Shown in pieces: positions 47,958-59,990 of a DNA stretch of 64,000 bases. Every line of letters starts with the position of its first letter. Positions within the stretch are counted from its first letter, which is position 1. A program made the position numbers and the translations under genes. This DNA is from Campylorhamphus procurvoides. Lineage: Eukaryota; Chordata; Aves; Passeriformes; Dendrocolaptidae. Under the pieces are notes generated by a model. That model was not told where the DNA came from. It saw only the letters and a list, made by a program, of their open reading frames with translations, and made no database searches. The DNA lies in assembly GCA_013396655.1 (NCBI GenBank), contig WBMV01003373.1:1-64000 (forward strand), in the 5' to 3' direction.

Positions 47958-50900
47958 GTAACACTCAATGGTAATATTGAAAGAGCATTAGTATATATTT
48001 GTCAGTTTGAGGATGGAGGTCCTTAAATCTCTTCTTTTGGGTTGTGGCTTTTGCATAACAACAGGGATAAAAGCAGAGATTCTTTATAATCTTTAGTTAG
48101 GAGAAGTAAAAAAAAATGCCAGCATGAACACACAGCCCACTGATATCAATTATGTGGTATTTATAAAAAGCATAACTTATTTCACAGTACAAATACGAAG
48201 CTGAAAGGCCTATGGAGACTTTCAGTTGCTTGCAGTAGTATTCCCCAGTTACATTCTTACTAATACTCCAGGAACAGAATGCAGGAGGGCAGGAAACAAA
48301 AACATTCTTACTGTGTAAGAATGTGTATCTTGGCATAGTCATGGTGATTCCGACAGAGTGGCCGGGCTACTATACTGGAGAGCACCATTTCGAAGTTATT
48401 AAGTAAGAGTTACCTTTTCTTCCCCACTGATCTTTGCATCTGCACAGTCACATTCACAAGCAATACTCTGGGATTCCTCTTCACCTTTTCAGTTCCTATC
48501 TACCATGCACAAAATGTATGAAGAGGGAAGGGAGAAACAGAGCTGACACAGTATAATGTTTTCTGCTCTGTAAGCACAGAGGCTTCCAGAGTGCAGAGCA
48601 CAACACTCATAGTTGGTGCTGCTGTACTTTTAGTAAAATTAGCTTAGATATAAGATGCTTGTTTCTATGCTGAGGAACTCTCTGCTATCTTTTAAGTGCA
48701 CATGGATCTGTCTTGCCAGTTGTTTAGTCTGGATTTGATCGAACACCAACACATTTGTTCATCAGCTGGGTGAGGAATCCTTTGACTGGGTTTTGACCTG
48801 AAATCTGAGGCAAATGTTTGTTTACTTATTTGAAGCTGATTAACGTCATTATTGATTGCTGCAGTTTGTTTACTATGGCTACAGTGTCACAGGTTAATTC
48901 TAGTTACTGTGGTCTTAACACTGTATCACCTAAATTATCTACTTTTGTGCCTGCTACTCCTTTGTTTTGTTTACTCACAGTAATAAATCTTCAATTTCAT
49001 TTAAGAATGCAAACACAACACTGCTTAAGTGATTCAAATGTCACTCCAAGAGAAAAAACTTGTAAATGCATCAAATCTTTACCCGAAAGTAATGTTGCTT
49101 TCTAGTATCTTTAGTACCCTGTTTGCTTCAAAATTATAGCCTGTTTCATGGCAAACAGTTAAATTTCATTATACTCTCATGAATGTTGTAATAGAAAAGT
49201 TTAGTTGAGTTGTCCAAAAAAAGAAAAAAAAACAACAAAAAACAAACACACCCTCCAACCTGATCAATAACTTCTGTTTTATTTGAGTATTTCTTTATAT
49301 TCATGAAGATCCCATGGTTGGAAACTTTCTGCTTTATATGTGTCCTGTCATAAAGCTTGTAACACTCAAAAACCGTGCTATGGGGGCAGGCAAACACACC
49401 TCTTGGAGCTGGTACCACTAAGCTAAGACAATTCTGCACTAAACAAGGCTGGATTCTGCACTTCTGTAAATTGCTATTTTTATTTCAATTAAAATTGTAA
49501 TGCGTGAGAAAAAGAAACATCAAAATTTGCAAATAAATCCAGAGACCTGTGGGAACTTTCATCCCCATCATAAAATACCATCATTAAATAGCAGAACATC
49601 ACTGTTTCACATTTGATCACCCAGTGCTTGATGTAAAAAGTATAGATTTATTTTAGGCCTAGAAAACTAAATAGTTGTTATTTTTGAATTGTTCTTGAAG
49701 CAATAAATATTTGCAGCCAATTAGGTACTTACAGTATTCAACAATTCTAGTGTGAATATCACAAAGCGTTCTAACCTTTTGATTTCAATATAATTGCATT
49801 ATTTTAAGATTTTTCAGACATTCTGTTTCAGTGCTTAAGGGAAACTAAGCTTCTTATTGCATATGTAGATAATATGCACAAGAATGAAGCATATATGTCA
49901 TGAACATCATTGTTCAACGCCATTCTGATTTCTTTGCATTCAGAAAAGTCGTAAGTCTCTACACATAACTTAAGAAAATTAAATGCTTCCATGATTCACA
50001 TTGTCATGTCAGTTCAAGAGTCACCACAATGAGTAGTTAAGCATAATATATATGTACAAATGCCTACACTCAGAAAGAATCATATTAATGAAGAATTTAA
50101 TTGGACAGAGTAACAAGCTGCAACAACATTGCACAAATTTATATCTAAATATTTTACCTAACACACTGATTTGACAAACAGTCAGGAAAAGTCTCTGCTG
50201 GAGATGTATTTAAAGTTCCATTGAAAAGCAATTTAACACAACCTTTGACTTTTAAAAGTTTAAAATATTAAGTAGGAATTTTTTCTTTTTTTTTTTTTTA
50301 ATGAAACATTTACATTCTAGCAAAAGATTTCACATGCAATTGAAACAAAAACATAAAGTTCATCCTAAGATTTATCTTCTTGGCCTGAAAAAGTCAAAGA
50401 TCAAAAAAAATTAAAATATCCACAGAAAGTATACAGAATGATCATTTAAGAATAAAGTAAGATTTATCTGAGCAGCCCCAAAGACTCAGAGCTGGGTTGA
50501 ACCACAGATGGCCTGGAGCACAGGCAGATTAACCAAGGGCCTCAACAATGCCTTAGGGGTCCTGACAATGGAAGAGCAAATATGGGTTGAATAAAGAGTT
50601 TCTATTCACAGTCTCTTCATGCTGAGAATGACAGTTTTGTGTTTGCCAGTGGCTTTCCCCCAGTTTTCTTATTGGAAAAACTAGTTATAAAAACAATCAC
50701 TTTCAAAAAGCACAGAATTTTTGAAGATGCACCGGAAAAAAATTAAGGAGACTGATCCTTCATATGGAGTTGTGGAACCAGTTTTTTAAGGATTTGTTTC
50801 ATTGTTTAAAAATATGATCCTACTCTACAGAGGGACTGAGAAGAAATGAGTTGATGTTGCCTATAGAGAGAATGACCAGTATGGGAAGATAAAAAAGAAT

Positions 50901-53900
50901 GCAAATGATTTAAGGTAAATAATTATATACAGTGATTTTGTTTGAGAAGTATTCTTAAAGAAATTAAGTCATATCTCCCATGTCTTCTGGTTTAGAGATA
51001 AAACAGAAGGTTGTTGAATTCATATGGCAATTGAACGAGACATAATCAGGCAGACCAGAAAAAGTAGGATGACCATTCTCCTTCAAGCTGCTCTTGTTAG
51101 AAATCAATGCAGATTGTCTCAGATAAATAATGTTCATAAGTGTTAAGTGTACTTGTGTACTATAATGGGAGAGTACCTTCACTCATTTTTCAAATATATG
51201 TATTTCATATCAGTTATTTTCCAAAAGCATATTTTCTGTCTAGAAAGGTCACCCACTTGGTTACACAAAAGTTACAGACTTCAATTCTACCATGTTAATT
51301 CAGAGGTAGGCTGATTTCATTAACTATTCCAATGTATTAGTATCTAGTATTCTTAAAAAAAAAAAAAGTTCTTTTAATATTTTGCATCCCTTCATGACCC
51401 CATTTGTCTAAAAATTTTAGTTAAGAAAATGTCATGTCACTTGCCTGCCAGAGCTGTCATTTCCTCCAGTTTAAGTAGAGGTCTCAAAATTTGTTTTGCC
51501 TTTTTTAGAGCTCAAAACTTGCTATGAATTCTTAGCTTCTCAAATTCCTTGAAATCCATTCAACAGTGCATCTGTTGGCAGTTTTCAGAAAGTAATTTTA
51601 GTTATGGGAATGAGAAATCGAATAGTGTAGAGTGGGGATATGTTACCCATAAAACCACAGGTCTTCTGCAGGTATTTAACCTATTGTATATTATTCTTTC
51701 CTAGACAAAATTTTAGAGGAACAGAGTAAAAGAAAATGCATCTTAAAGTCCATTGATGAAAATTTTTAAAATTTAAGACTTGGTATGGTAACACCTGAAA
51801 GAAGCAGGCTTGGTATTCACAAGACCCAACTTTTTAGCAACTCAATTAAGGTAAATGGTGTTTCCAGGGTGGTTTTGTCAAACTGTTGAGGGCACTTGTG
51901 ACCCCTTCTGTCTCTGGCCTGTCCCGGGACATCACAGAAGCCCTCATTTAAGACTTTGAAATCCCCTCTGGAGTCAGTTCCTTCTTCATGCTATAGAAGT
52001 TACTGTCTAAACTGCGATGCAATCAGGTGCTGAGCAAAATACCTGCTATTGCCTCACTGGATGACTTTCTACACATCTGGTCTATAGATCAGTAAACTGA
52101 AATTTGCTGTCACTAGAAGGAAGCACAAGGCTCTGTACTGCCCTGACAGCTCAGCTGTCAGGACCTGTCTGCCTGTAATATTTTGTAGTGTGTTAGTGTT
52201 ATTTTAACTGGTCTATTCTGTCTGTATTTTCATTACACTGTTAACATGCTGATTTGTTAACAGTGAATTGCTGGCTGCCCATGTCAGTTGGGTTCCAGTT
52301 TTGTCCACAACCAGATTCTGAATTTATTAACTGCAGTTGACTTTCTAGGGACCTCGAATTTTTGAATCTCGTGTAAACACACTACTGTGTCTTAATATAA
52401 GTGAATACAAAAGCTGAGATCCAGTCAGCCTAACAGATTGCCTAAAAGGCATTCAGCTTTAGACATCTGATATAGTAGTAATCTTCAAGTATCAGTCTAA
52501 ATGCAAGGTAGTCAAGATTATTGTTTTTGTTAGTGATTAAAATAAAATGAAATTTTTAAGCCACCTATCTGGCTTTCAGAAGTCTTCCGAGTGCAATAAA
52601 ATTAGCATTCCTTAGATCTATATTTCCTGAAAAATACTTCAGATACACAGTCAGATAACATACTGAAAAACTGATCTTTTTTCCAGGATCCATAATTCGT
52701 AATTCAGTGCAAGAGTTTTGCTGCAATTCCTGTATGTTCAAGCAAACATATAAAAACATAAATATTTCAGGAGAAAACAATTAAAATCTTCAGAACTTTC
52801 TTCCTTCACTTGATAATTTACTTTGATAAGAAGTATGTAACAATTGGTCAGCCCTAGAGTGACATCTAGAGTTCAGAAAGATACACAAGAAAGGCAAAAT
52901 TTATATCCACTCATCCAGCATTAACTAGGAAACAGGGGCATAGCAATGAATTTGAGATATGAAAATGTTATGTATTTTACCACAAAGCATCCTGATGGCC
53001 AGGCAGCAACAGAAATACCTCAGTCCACTTGTCCAATTCAGCTCTTCTACCATCAGTTTCCCACCTCTACTAGTGAATAGTTCTAGAATGTTTTAATACT
53101 GGAATAGGAAAGGAACATCAATCCAGTGTAGCTGTGAAATGATCAGATCCAGAGAAAGAAGTCATCTGATGAAGCAAATATTTTGGACAGAAAATAATAG
53201 GAAGGACAGCTTGAGCAGGGATGCAAAAGATTCCGTACAATTATTGTGACATAACAAAACTTTAGTAGATAAAATTCCATCACATGGTGATTGTACTTGC
53301 TTGTATAATACTTGCTTTAATAATAATAAGCAGAACCAAGAATTTTAACCTCAGAAAACAAAGATTGACTTTTTCTTTCTAAATGCAGTGTACTGCTAAT
53401 ATGCTATTTTATGGGATAGATGTGTTTTCAACTCATTAAAGTAAGCAAACATCAAAACATTAAAAAAAATTTAATAGACATTTCTGAAAGAATACATTTT
53501 GACTTTAATCACCGAGTAAACAAAATAATTCCACCCCATTGATCTTGTTTTGATCTGATGGTATTTCTGGAACTTTTTATATGACATTTTAACCCCAAAG
53601 AGCATCAACAGAATAAAATAAAACTGAGTCATATTCAATGGATTAGTATGATTGAATGCTGGATTAGTATGAAGAGATGAAGTGTTCATTAGAATAATCA
53701 TTAGAAGATAAAATAAGCTGGTTGTAAGACAATTCATAATCTGTTTAGACATAATCAATGATAATTAATTTGGAAATATGAGTCTATTATAGTCCAACTA
53801 ACTTTGAAATATGATTCTGAAATTATGTTTTCACTAATGTCAGGTTGTGAACAGTCAATGCAGTACATTAGTTACAGGTGAATGACAAACTCTTTGCATG

Positions 53901-54606
53901 TTGTTAGAATAGGTGTAGGAAAAATGACCAGGACCTATCAAAAGACTTCTGTTAAAAAAAATAAAATCTATACATTTTCCTTTTAGAAGTTTCTTTGTCT
54001 TGCTTTTAATGCTTCCAATTTTATTCGTCTTTCAGTGTCTAGAAATATAAAGTTATGATTTTTGTGTACCAATGATATTTTCTATGCACAAGGATTTTCA
54101 AAATGATGTGGGAAGGAAGAAATCATTTTAAAAGATGGCAGAAAAGATAGGAGGAAGGACAGGGGAAGTACCACAATAAATAACACAGTAATAGACTTAC
54201 TCTCCCTGTCAGAGAAGAACAGATGATTTAAAAAGATTTAAATGTTGTGGACATGACAGGTTTATTTTTACTGAACAAAAGCCAAAGATAAAGTCAGTCT
54301 GAGTGAAGGTGAAATGAAAAAACTAATGCATAATAACTACTTTGAGTCATTTTAACAACTTGCCTTATAAATGTGTGTACATTCAATCAGTCAGAATAGA
54401 TACAGAGCTCACTCATTAACATGTGCTCTAGCCCAAATTAGGTAGCCTGCAACAACTATCAGTCAAAACTGGCAAAACCAAAAAAAATCTGTATAGAAGA
54501 AAATATTTCTATTTTTGCAATGATGATGGAGACAAGGGGTACAAACTGAAATACAGAAATGAACAAGGCTTTTATTTGTGAGGATGATGAAACACTGTAA
54601 TATGTA
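47958..54606. other. Long AT-rich stretch without recognised gene
   Basis: Contains an A-rich tract with C at 49215-49260, T-runs at about 50285-50300, an A-run at about 51356-51367 and a perfect palindrome at 52142-52162. The segment 50465-50640 has an LTR-like aataaag near its end but no other LTR hallmark. The segment 51880-52350 is GC-richer and could be an unrecognised old repeat. Confidence 0.5.
52142..52162. repeat. Perfect 21-bp palindrome
   Basis: cctgacagct and agctgtcagg around a single central c. It contains an E-box-like cagctg. It lies in a GC-richer patch; no function is implied. Confidence 0.8.
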
Positions 54607-54675
54607 ACTTGCTCTAGTTGATTCTGTTTTCAGCAGAGGTCCCTTCCAACCTGATTGTGTGACTCTGAGATAAAG
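54607..54675 (+). mobile_element. CR1 LINE tail scrap
   Basis: Only the final CR1 block remains: 'gctctagttgattctg', 'cagaggtcccttccaacctg' and a degenerate octamer. The antisense frame through it is not a gene. Confidence 0.65.
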
Positions 54676-56299
54676 CATTTTTATTGGACAGAGTAATGTT
54701 TCAGTCAGATGAACATTTCCAAAAGTTATTATCTATCTTCGAGTGTGCAACATCTACTTCTCGGGTTTAGGAAGGGTACATGAAAAACAATCCATCAGAT
54801 TAACCAAGTGTGTCTTCCAGCAACTACACTTCTAGAGAATGTTCATTTAGATGTTTTTTCTGGATACCTAGATGCATTAAATGACTTTTCAAACTATTTT
54901 TTTTAATCCAATTGTGGTTCATGCTCCCAGAAGAGTGGTGAGACCACATAACTGATTTATTTTAATAGGATCTGTTTGGCACAGATATAAAAAGATATTT
55001 TTGATGTATTGCTCAGTACTATTCCTGCAAGACCAAAGTCCCTGGGGTAAAAAAGAGTTACTCCAGAGAAGCTAAAATCCACTTTACATAGTTAACTGCT
55101 TGGAAATTGTATCTTTCTATAAAAAGCGCATACATTCATGCATTTCTGATAACCCAAGATGTTTCATATGTCTCTGTAGAGGAAATTGAGTTAAATAGAT
55201 ACTACTGAATTTAACATGAAATCATGTGGGATTAGAGCAGCTCTACATTTCAGTGGAGAAAAATATCTACTGTTAAAAAGCTACAGAGAAAACACACAGG
55301 AAAGCATGTAATGGGAGGTGTAGGAAGAAAATTAATTCTATCTTTTCATTGGATAATTCTAGTTGGTTTTCCTGTAGCATTTTTATCTATTTTTAACTTA
55401 AGCTATTTTCTAAAAAAAATTACAATTATGATTTGTCTTGAAAGCTAGAAAACACACACTCATGTCAATCAAGAATATTTTCCAGATAGAATAAAAATAC
55501 ATAAACAAGTAGTTAACAATTTATTTGATTTATAGGCATCATAACTTACTTAGAGAAACTTTTTTCCTAGGTAACTATATGAAATCTCAGATTCTGCTGT
55601 ATTATGAACAAGTAATGTCTGTTTTGCAGCCATTATAACCAGTTTGTTTTGTTAATTTTTAATGTGACAGTGCATTCCCACAAATAATCATTTGCTCTGG
55701 AGAATTAATGATCATTAACACTGTAATTACATATTTCACTAGCATTTATATTTCAGTGACACTGACAAGCACACATTTCCTACCCTTGTCTTATATATAA
55801 AGTACTTTTAAAGCCTTAGAAAAAGATAGGGTTGGTTGGTTTGTTTGTTTCTGGTACTAGATATTACCTTACTTTTTTAAAATCATAGTGAAAGACTGAA
55901 ATATATAGCAGACTGTCTATAGATTTTTTTTAATCAGTCATATGAGGCATTAAGCAACAATAAAATCTTTGGGAGGGGAAAAAAAAAGAAAAAGAAAAGG
56001 TACACAGTCATACTAAAAATTGGAATTCTCTTAATAAAAAAGATATACAGCAAACTGGTGGTTAATATTTTTCAGGGAATTCCCCCTCATTTCTTTGGTT
56101 CAGTATAGGGAAGGCAAGAAGAAAAGTGTAAATACCAGGGAAAAGCTGAATAGTTTGTGTTCCTACAAGGATCTGGATCAAGTATAAGAGCTTTATACCA
56201 GTTTTGGTTGCCTTGGGTTTAATTTAAAGTAAACATAAAAAAAAATGAATGTATCTTGCCTGATCAGCCTTATAAAATGAATCATTAAATGGGATGAAA
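54676..56299. other. AT-rich DNA without recognised gene
   Basis: A G/T-rich patch (ggttggttggtttgtttgt) lies at 55829-55848 and an A-rich run at about 55979-56000. No gene or named repeat. Confidence 0.5.
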
Positions 56300-57000
56300 G
56301 CAGCAGAAGTTCATTATCCAAATTTTAAAAATATTTTTGACACAGTCTATTGGAAGGTCCTTACAGCCTTTGCCCACCTTTTTCAAGGCACCGTGTTCTC
56401 AGGCAGGTGTCCGACGCTGGTTCCATTACTCACCACTCTCGCCGTACTGTTAATCAGACTCAAGCCAGCAGTATGGACAAAGATAATTCAAACGTTTGCC
56501 AGACCACAGCAGGAGGATTAAGTCCAGTTTAGTGCTCACCACACCAAAAAAGACCTTAGCAAGCTGCAGCAAAAGCCCAAGAGGCCCAGGTGAGCAGGGA
56601 GACAGAACACAGAATATGCAAGGAAAGGCTGCATGACTTGAGTCTCTCTGGAGAAAAAAGGTCAGTGAGGCCACATCCTGCCCTCTTCAGACATAGCCAG
56701 ACTCTTCCCACAGCTTCACACTAAAGTCACAAGAAACCAGAAAAGGTGCTTAGGTGACATCTGCAACAAAGGAACACAAAGGACCAGCTGGATCTCCTTG
56801 TGACCACATGACAAGAGGCAAGGAAAAGCCCAAGGGCCACAAAGGCTTCTTTTCCCTCAGCTATTGCTGGAGCAATCTTCCCTTTGGACTGCCCAGGTGC
56901 CTGAATCTGGAAGAAGAGCTGGGGTGAGCAAAAAAGTCTGAACTTTCTCCCTTGAAAGGAGATTCAACTCAGAGGCCACTAGATGCTGTGATAGCAGAGC
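56300..57000 (+). mobile_element. Old CR1-like LINE relic
   Basis: The first part encodes YPNFKNIFDTV, resembling the reverse-transcriptase motif normally read as YLDFSKAFDTV. A GC-rich unmatched stretch follows (about 56365-56510). CR1 resemblance then resumes further along: 'tccagtttagtgctcacc', 'gctgcagcaaaagccc', 'gcaaggaaaggctgcatgac' and 'tctctggagaaaaaagg', corresponding to the C-terminal region (ERL..LGLFSLEKRR). A large middle part of the polymerase is therefore missing or replaced. Overlapping frames on both strands (60-75 codons) are not independent genes. Confidence 0.6.
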
Positions 57001-59689
57001 AATACCTATTTTAGTAAGATTAAAAAACGTGCATCCTATTAATTAGAAGCAAATCCTGCAAATATTAGTTTTCAGAGATATGACATGGTAAAATGTACCA
57101 ACTGTATGCATGCAATTGGTAAGATTGTAGTGAATGCTATCTAGTCAAACAGTAGTTTCTTCAACTGCCCTGCAAGGATAAAACTAAGCATTTTTCTATG
57201 TGTGATCAAGACAGTTTTTCCCCAGTTGTCATTAAATTACATTAAATTTTGACCTCATTTGTACTAAGAAGGCAAGTCTCTCAAACACAGTAGAGATAAA
57301 ATAGACAGAAGTTTTACTTTAAATGAAATTTATATACCAATACCACATTAAATGCACATAAATCCAGTAAAACAAAGTTGTAAAAAATTTAAATCGGCCA
57401 CCTTAGGTAACCACAGCAGTCCATCCCAAACAAATTTCAGCAGTTATGAGGTCAGTCAGCTGAGTATTTGCCCTGCTTCTTATTTGCATCAAACTGTATT
57501 GTTGCCAGGAAAAACAAGCAAAGTCCAGTTACCACGTGTGTGTCAAATAGAAAGACTACAGCACAGTTTTGTTGATCAGTGATTCTCCTTTAACAGGACA
57601 TAACTTCAGCAGCACTGATTTATACAAAGTATATGTGTTGTGCTTCTGAATATTATTCTACGTCTGTTATGCCAGCTATATGTGAAGTCAAATAAGTCTT
57701 TGATTCAAATCCACTTCCATTGAAAGATAGATAAGCTTTGCCTGCACAAAGACTTACACAGCTGGCAACAAACAGAGGTAGAAACGAGTGTTATTTCTTC
57801 ACGTATCTCTATGTGAAAAGTGTGCCTTCAGCCAGTCACTGTACAGAAAGGCCACAAGATGGTAGTCTTGCCTTGAAAAGCTATGTGTTGAATCCTTTTT
57901 TTTTTTTTTTAATACATAGTTGGCTGTCTCCTTTGTGACATCAGGGACTTTCAGTTCCTATTCGATTTCTCTGAAATAGCTTCTGATGTGAATTTAAAGA
58001 GAAGAGGGTTTAAATCTCAGCTCAGGTTTCCTTATTGAAAGCATAATATATTTCTAGGAAAATTAAGGTCATACATGGGTAATAACTTCTAGAAATTCAG
58101 AAAATTAGTGCAGCTAACAAATAAAACTTGTATTTTAGTGGGGTGAATCTTTTTATGTACAGGAAATTAATTGTAATTTTGGCCTAGGACTGATGGTTTC
58201 CTGTGCAAAAAATTACTATGGTGGATTATCTGTAATAATCAACTAGTTCAGCTTCCATAGTACTAAAAATATACTAAACATCATCAATTTTTAAAATCTG
58301 GGAGATGTTTACAAAGGTTTGGTACAATAAGGTGCTTAATTGGAGGATTCTAATACCAGTTTTCCAGATCCATAACTTATTCCAGCAGTTGCTAATTCAA
58401 ACTAGGTACAGTAACTAATTTCTTCTGTACTTCCTTCAACCATTAAGTGATTCAGTTTTACGCAAGGAAAAGTGGGGTTTAAAATACATAGTTTGAAGTA
58501 AATATATACAGTCAATCTGTACCCTAAACTAGCTCCCTAAAGGTAGAGGAGTTTTGTGGGGGGAATTAGAAATCCATGAGAGCTCAAATTCTGTTCTGAC
58601 CCCTAATTCCTCAAAGTTGATCTAGCTCTTTGAGCTGCAAGAAAAGTTTGTTTTCTTTGCCAAAAGTGATAGTACACTCCTTGATGAACTGTTATTTCAA
58701 GCATACAATGAATCAAGTTTTCTCCCAGAAATCCTGTGATATGCTAGTTCATTGATATGCAGGCAGATGAATCACTAAATGCGCAGCTTTTCTTGAAAAA
58801 TCTTGAATTTAGACTTCAGCAATATTCTGTACATGCTTTGCCCTCATCTCTTTATATCATGTTCTACTTTTGGTCTTATCATTCATGGCCTTGTTCAAAA
58901 AGAACACATTTCAATTTCCTTAAGTCAATTTTTTTCATGTATTCAGGTTTTGATAATAATCATCATAATGAGTTTTGCCTGATTTTTTTTTTTTAACAAA
59001 AAGGCAAACTTCTCGTATATGAAAAAAAATTGTTTAAATGCTTTCAAGTAATGCTGAAAAAATCAAGATTTAGGTTGTAGATAAGAAATAAGAGAACTTT
59101 CAGATTGCTTGTGGTCTGCACTTAATCTGTGACATCAGAAGTGTTAGCTATTCTGTCACACTGAAATGGCATGGTTAGAAAGGATTTACAATTCTGTGGT
59201 GTCCAAGAGCCTGTATTCTACCATTTCTGTCAAAGAAAAGACTTTTTTCTTGGTGCTGTTAGCTAGTAACAAACTAAAAGCTCAGAAAGGTAGTATAGCT
59301 TTGGGGAATTAGGAGATTTAAGTAACTAGCTACAGGATACAGCAATAGAATTTATTCTTATATCAGTTTGGTAAATTAAAAACAAATCTTTTGGGTATAC
59401 TGGGAGGGTTCTGGTTTGGTTTTCCCTCCCGCCCAGTAGTTTTGCAGTAAAACTACTTTTCAGCAAATAATATATGCCAGAATCATACTATCAGGAATTC
59501 ACTCAGCAACACTCTGGAGTTATGTTACCATGAATATATTTGGAACTATAAAGGAAACTAAGTAATTATGGAATAACTTTATGTGGGAGTAGACTCACAA
59601 TATCAAGAGTGGAACAGATCCTGTAGGAGATGGGCCACTAAAGATGAAGAAACCAATCAAAGCATTTTGTAAAACTGTATTATAACATG
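57001..59689. other. AT-rich DNA without recognised gene
   Basis: T-runs occur at about 57897-57911 and 58984-58995. Frames of 66-79 codons show no recognisable protein. A weak CTCF-like gccacaagatggtag occurs at 57851. Confidence 0.5.
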
Positions 59690-59990
59690 AGGTTTATTGC
59701 TGTGTTCCCCTTTCTCCCAGACCCCTGGAAAGCCACCTCTTACCTTCCTAATTACTATGCAAGCCTCAGTCAGGTTGTGTGAAACCCTCTCTGATTGGTC
59801 CTTTGTATCCCTCCCGTTTGACCCTGGCTGTGAGGCCAATAAATGACCTGGTCAGGTGAATAAATCCCTCTTTCTGCTTCCTGTCCTTGGCGTGGATGTG
59901 TCCTCCTTACTGAAACCTTGGGAGGACCCTGTGGCCCGGCCACCTGGACACGTGGAAGGGACAGGGGAGAAGGAGAGGACCCCCTCAGCC
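59690..59990 (+). mobile_element. LTR-like block with two AATAAA signals
   Basis: A GC-richer island with the order expected of an LTR on the + strand. A CT-rich start region, a ctgattggtcc CCAAT-type element at about 59791, and two AATAAA signals (59838-59843 and 59859-59864) precede a U5-like stretch (ccctctttctgcttcctgtcc...ggaccctgtggcc). I could not find paired TG...CA ends with a target-site duplication, so the edges are approximate. The 128-codon frame on the opposite strand (59852-60238) and the 67-codon frame on + are not supported as genes. Confidence 0.45.

Noticed and set aside
50465..50640. Possible LTR end (gaataaagag followed by tttctattcacagtc)
   Set aside because: Only one polyadenylation-like signal; no TG...CA ends, promoter box or target-site duplication could be found.
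57851..57866. CTCF-like gccacaagatggtag
   Set aside because: It departs from the core consensus at two conserved positions, including the C of GGC, so it is weak compared with the site at 20259.
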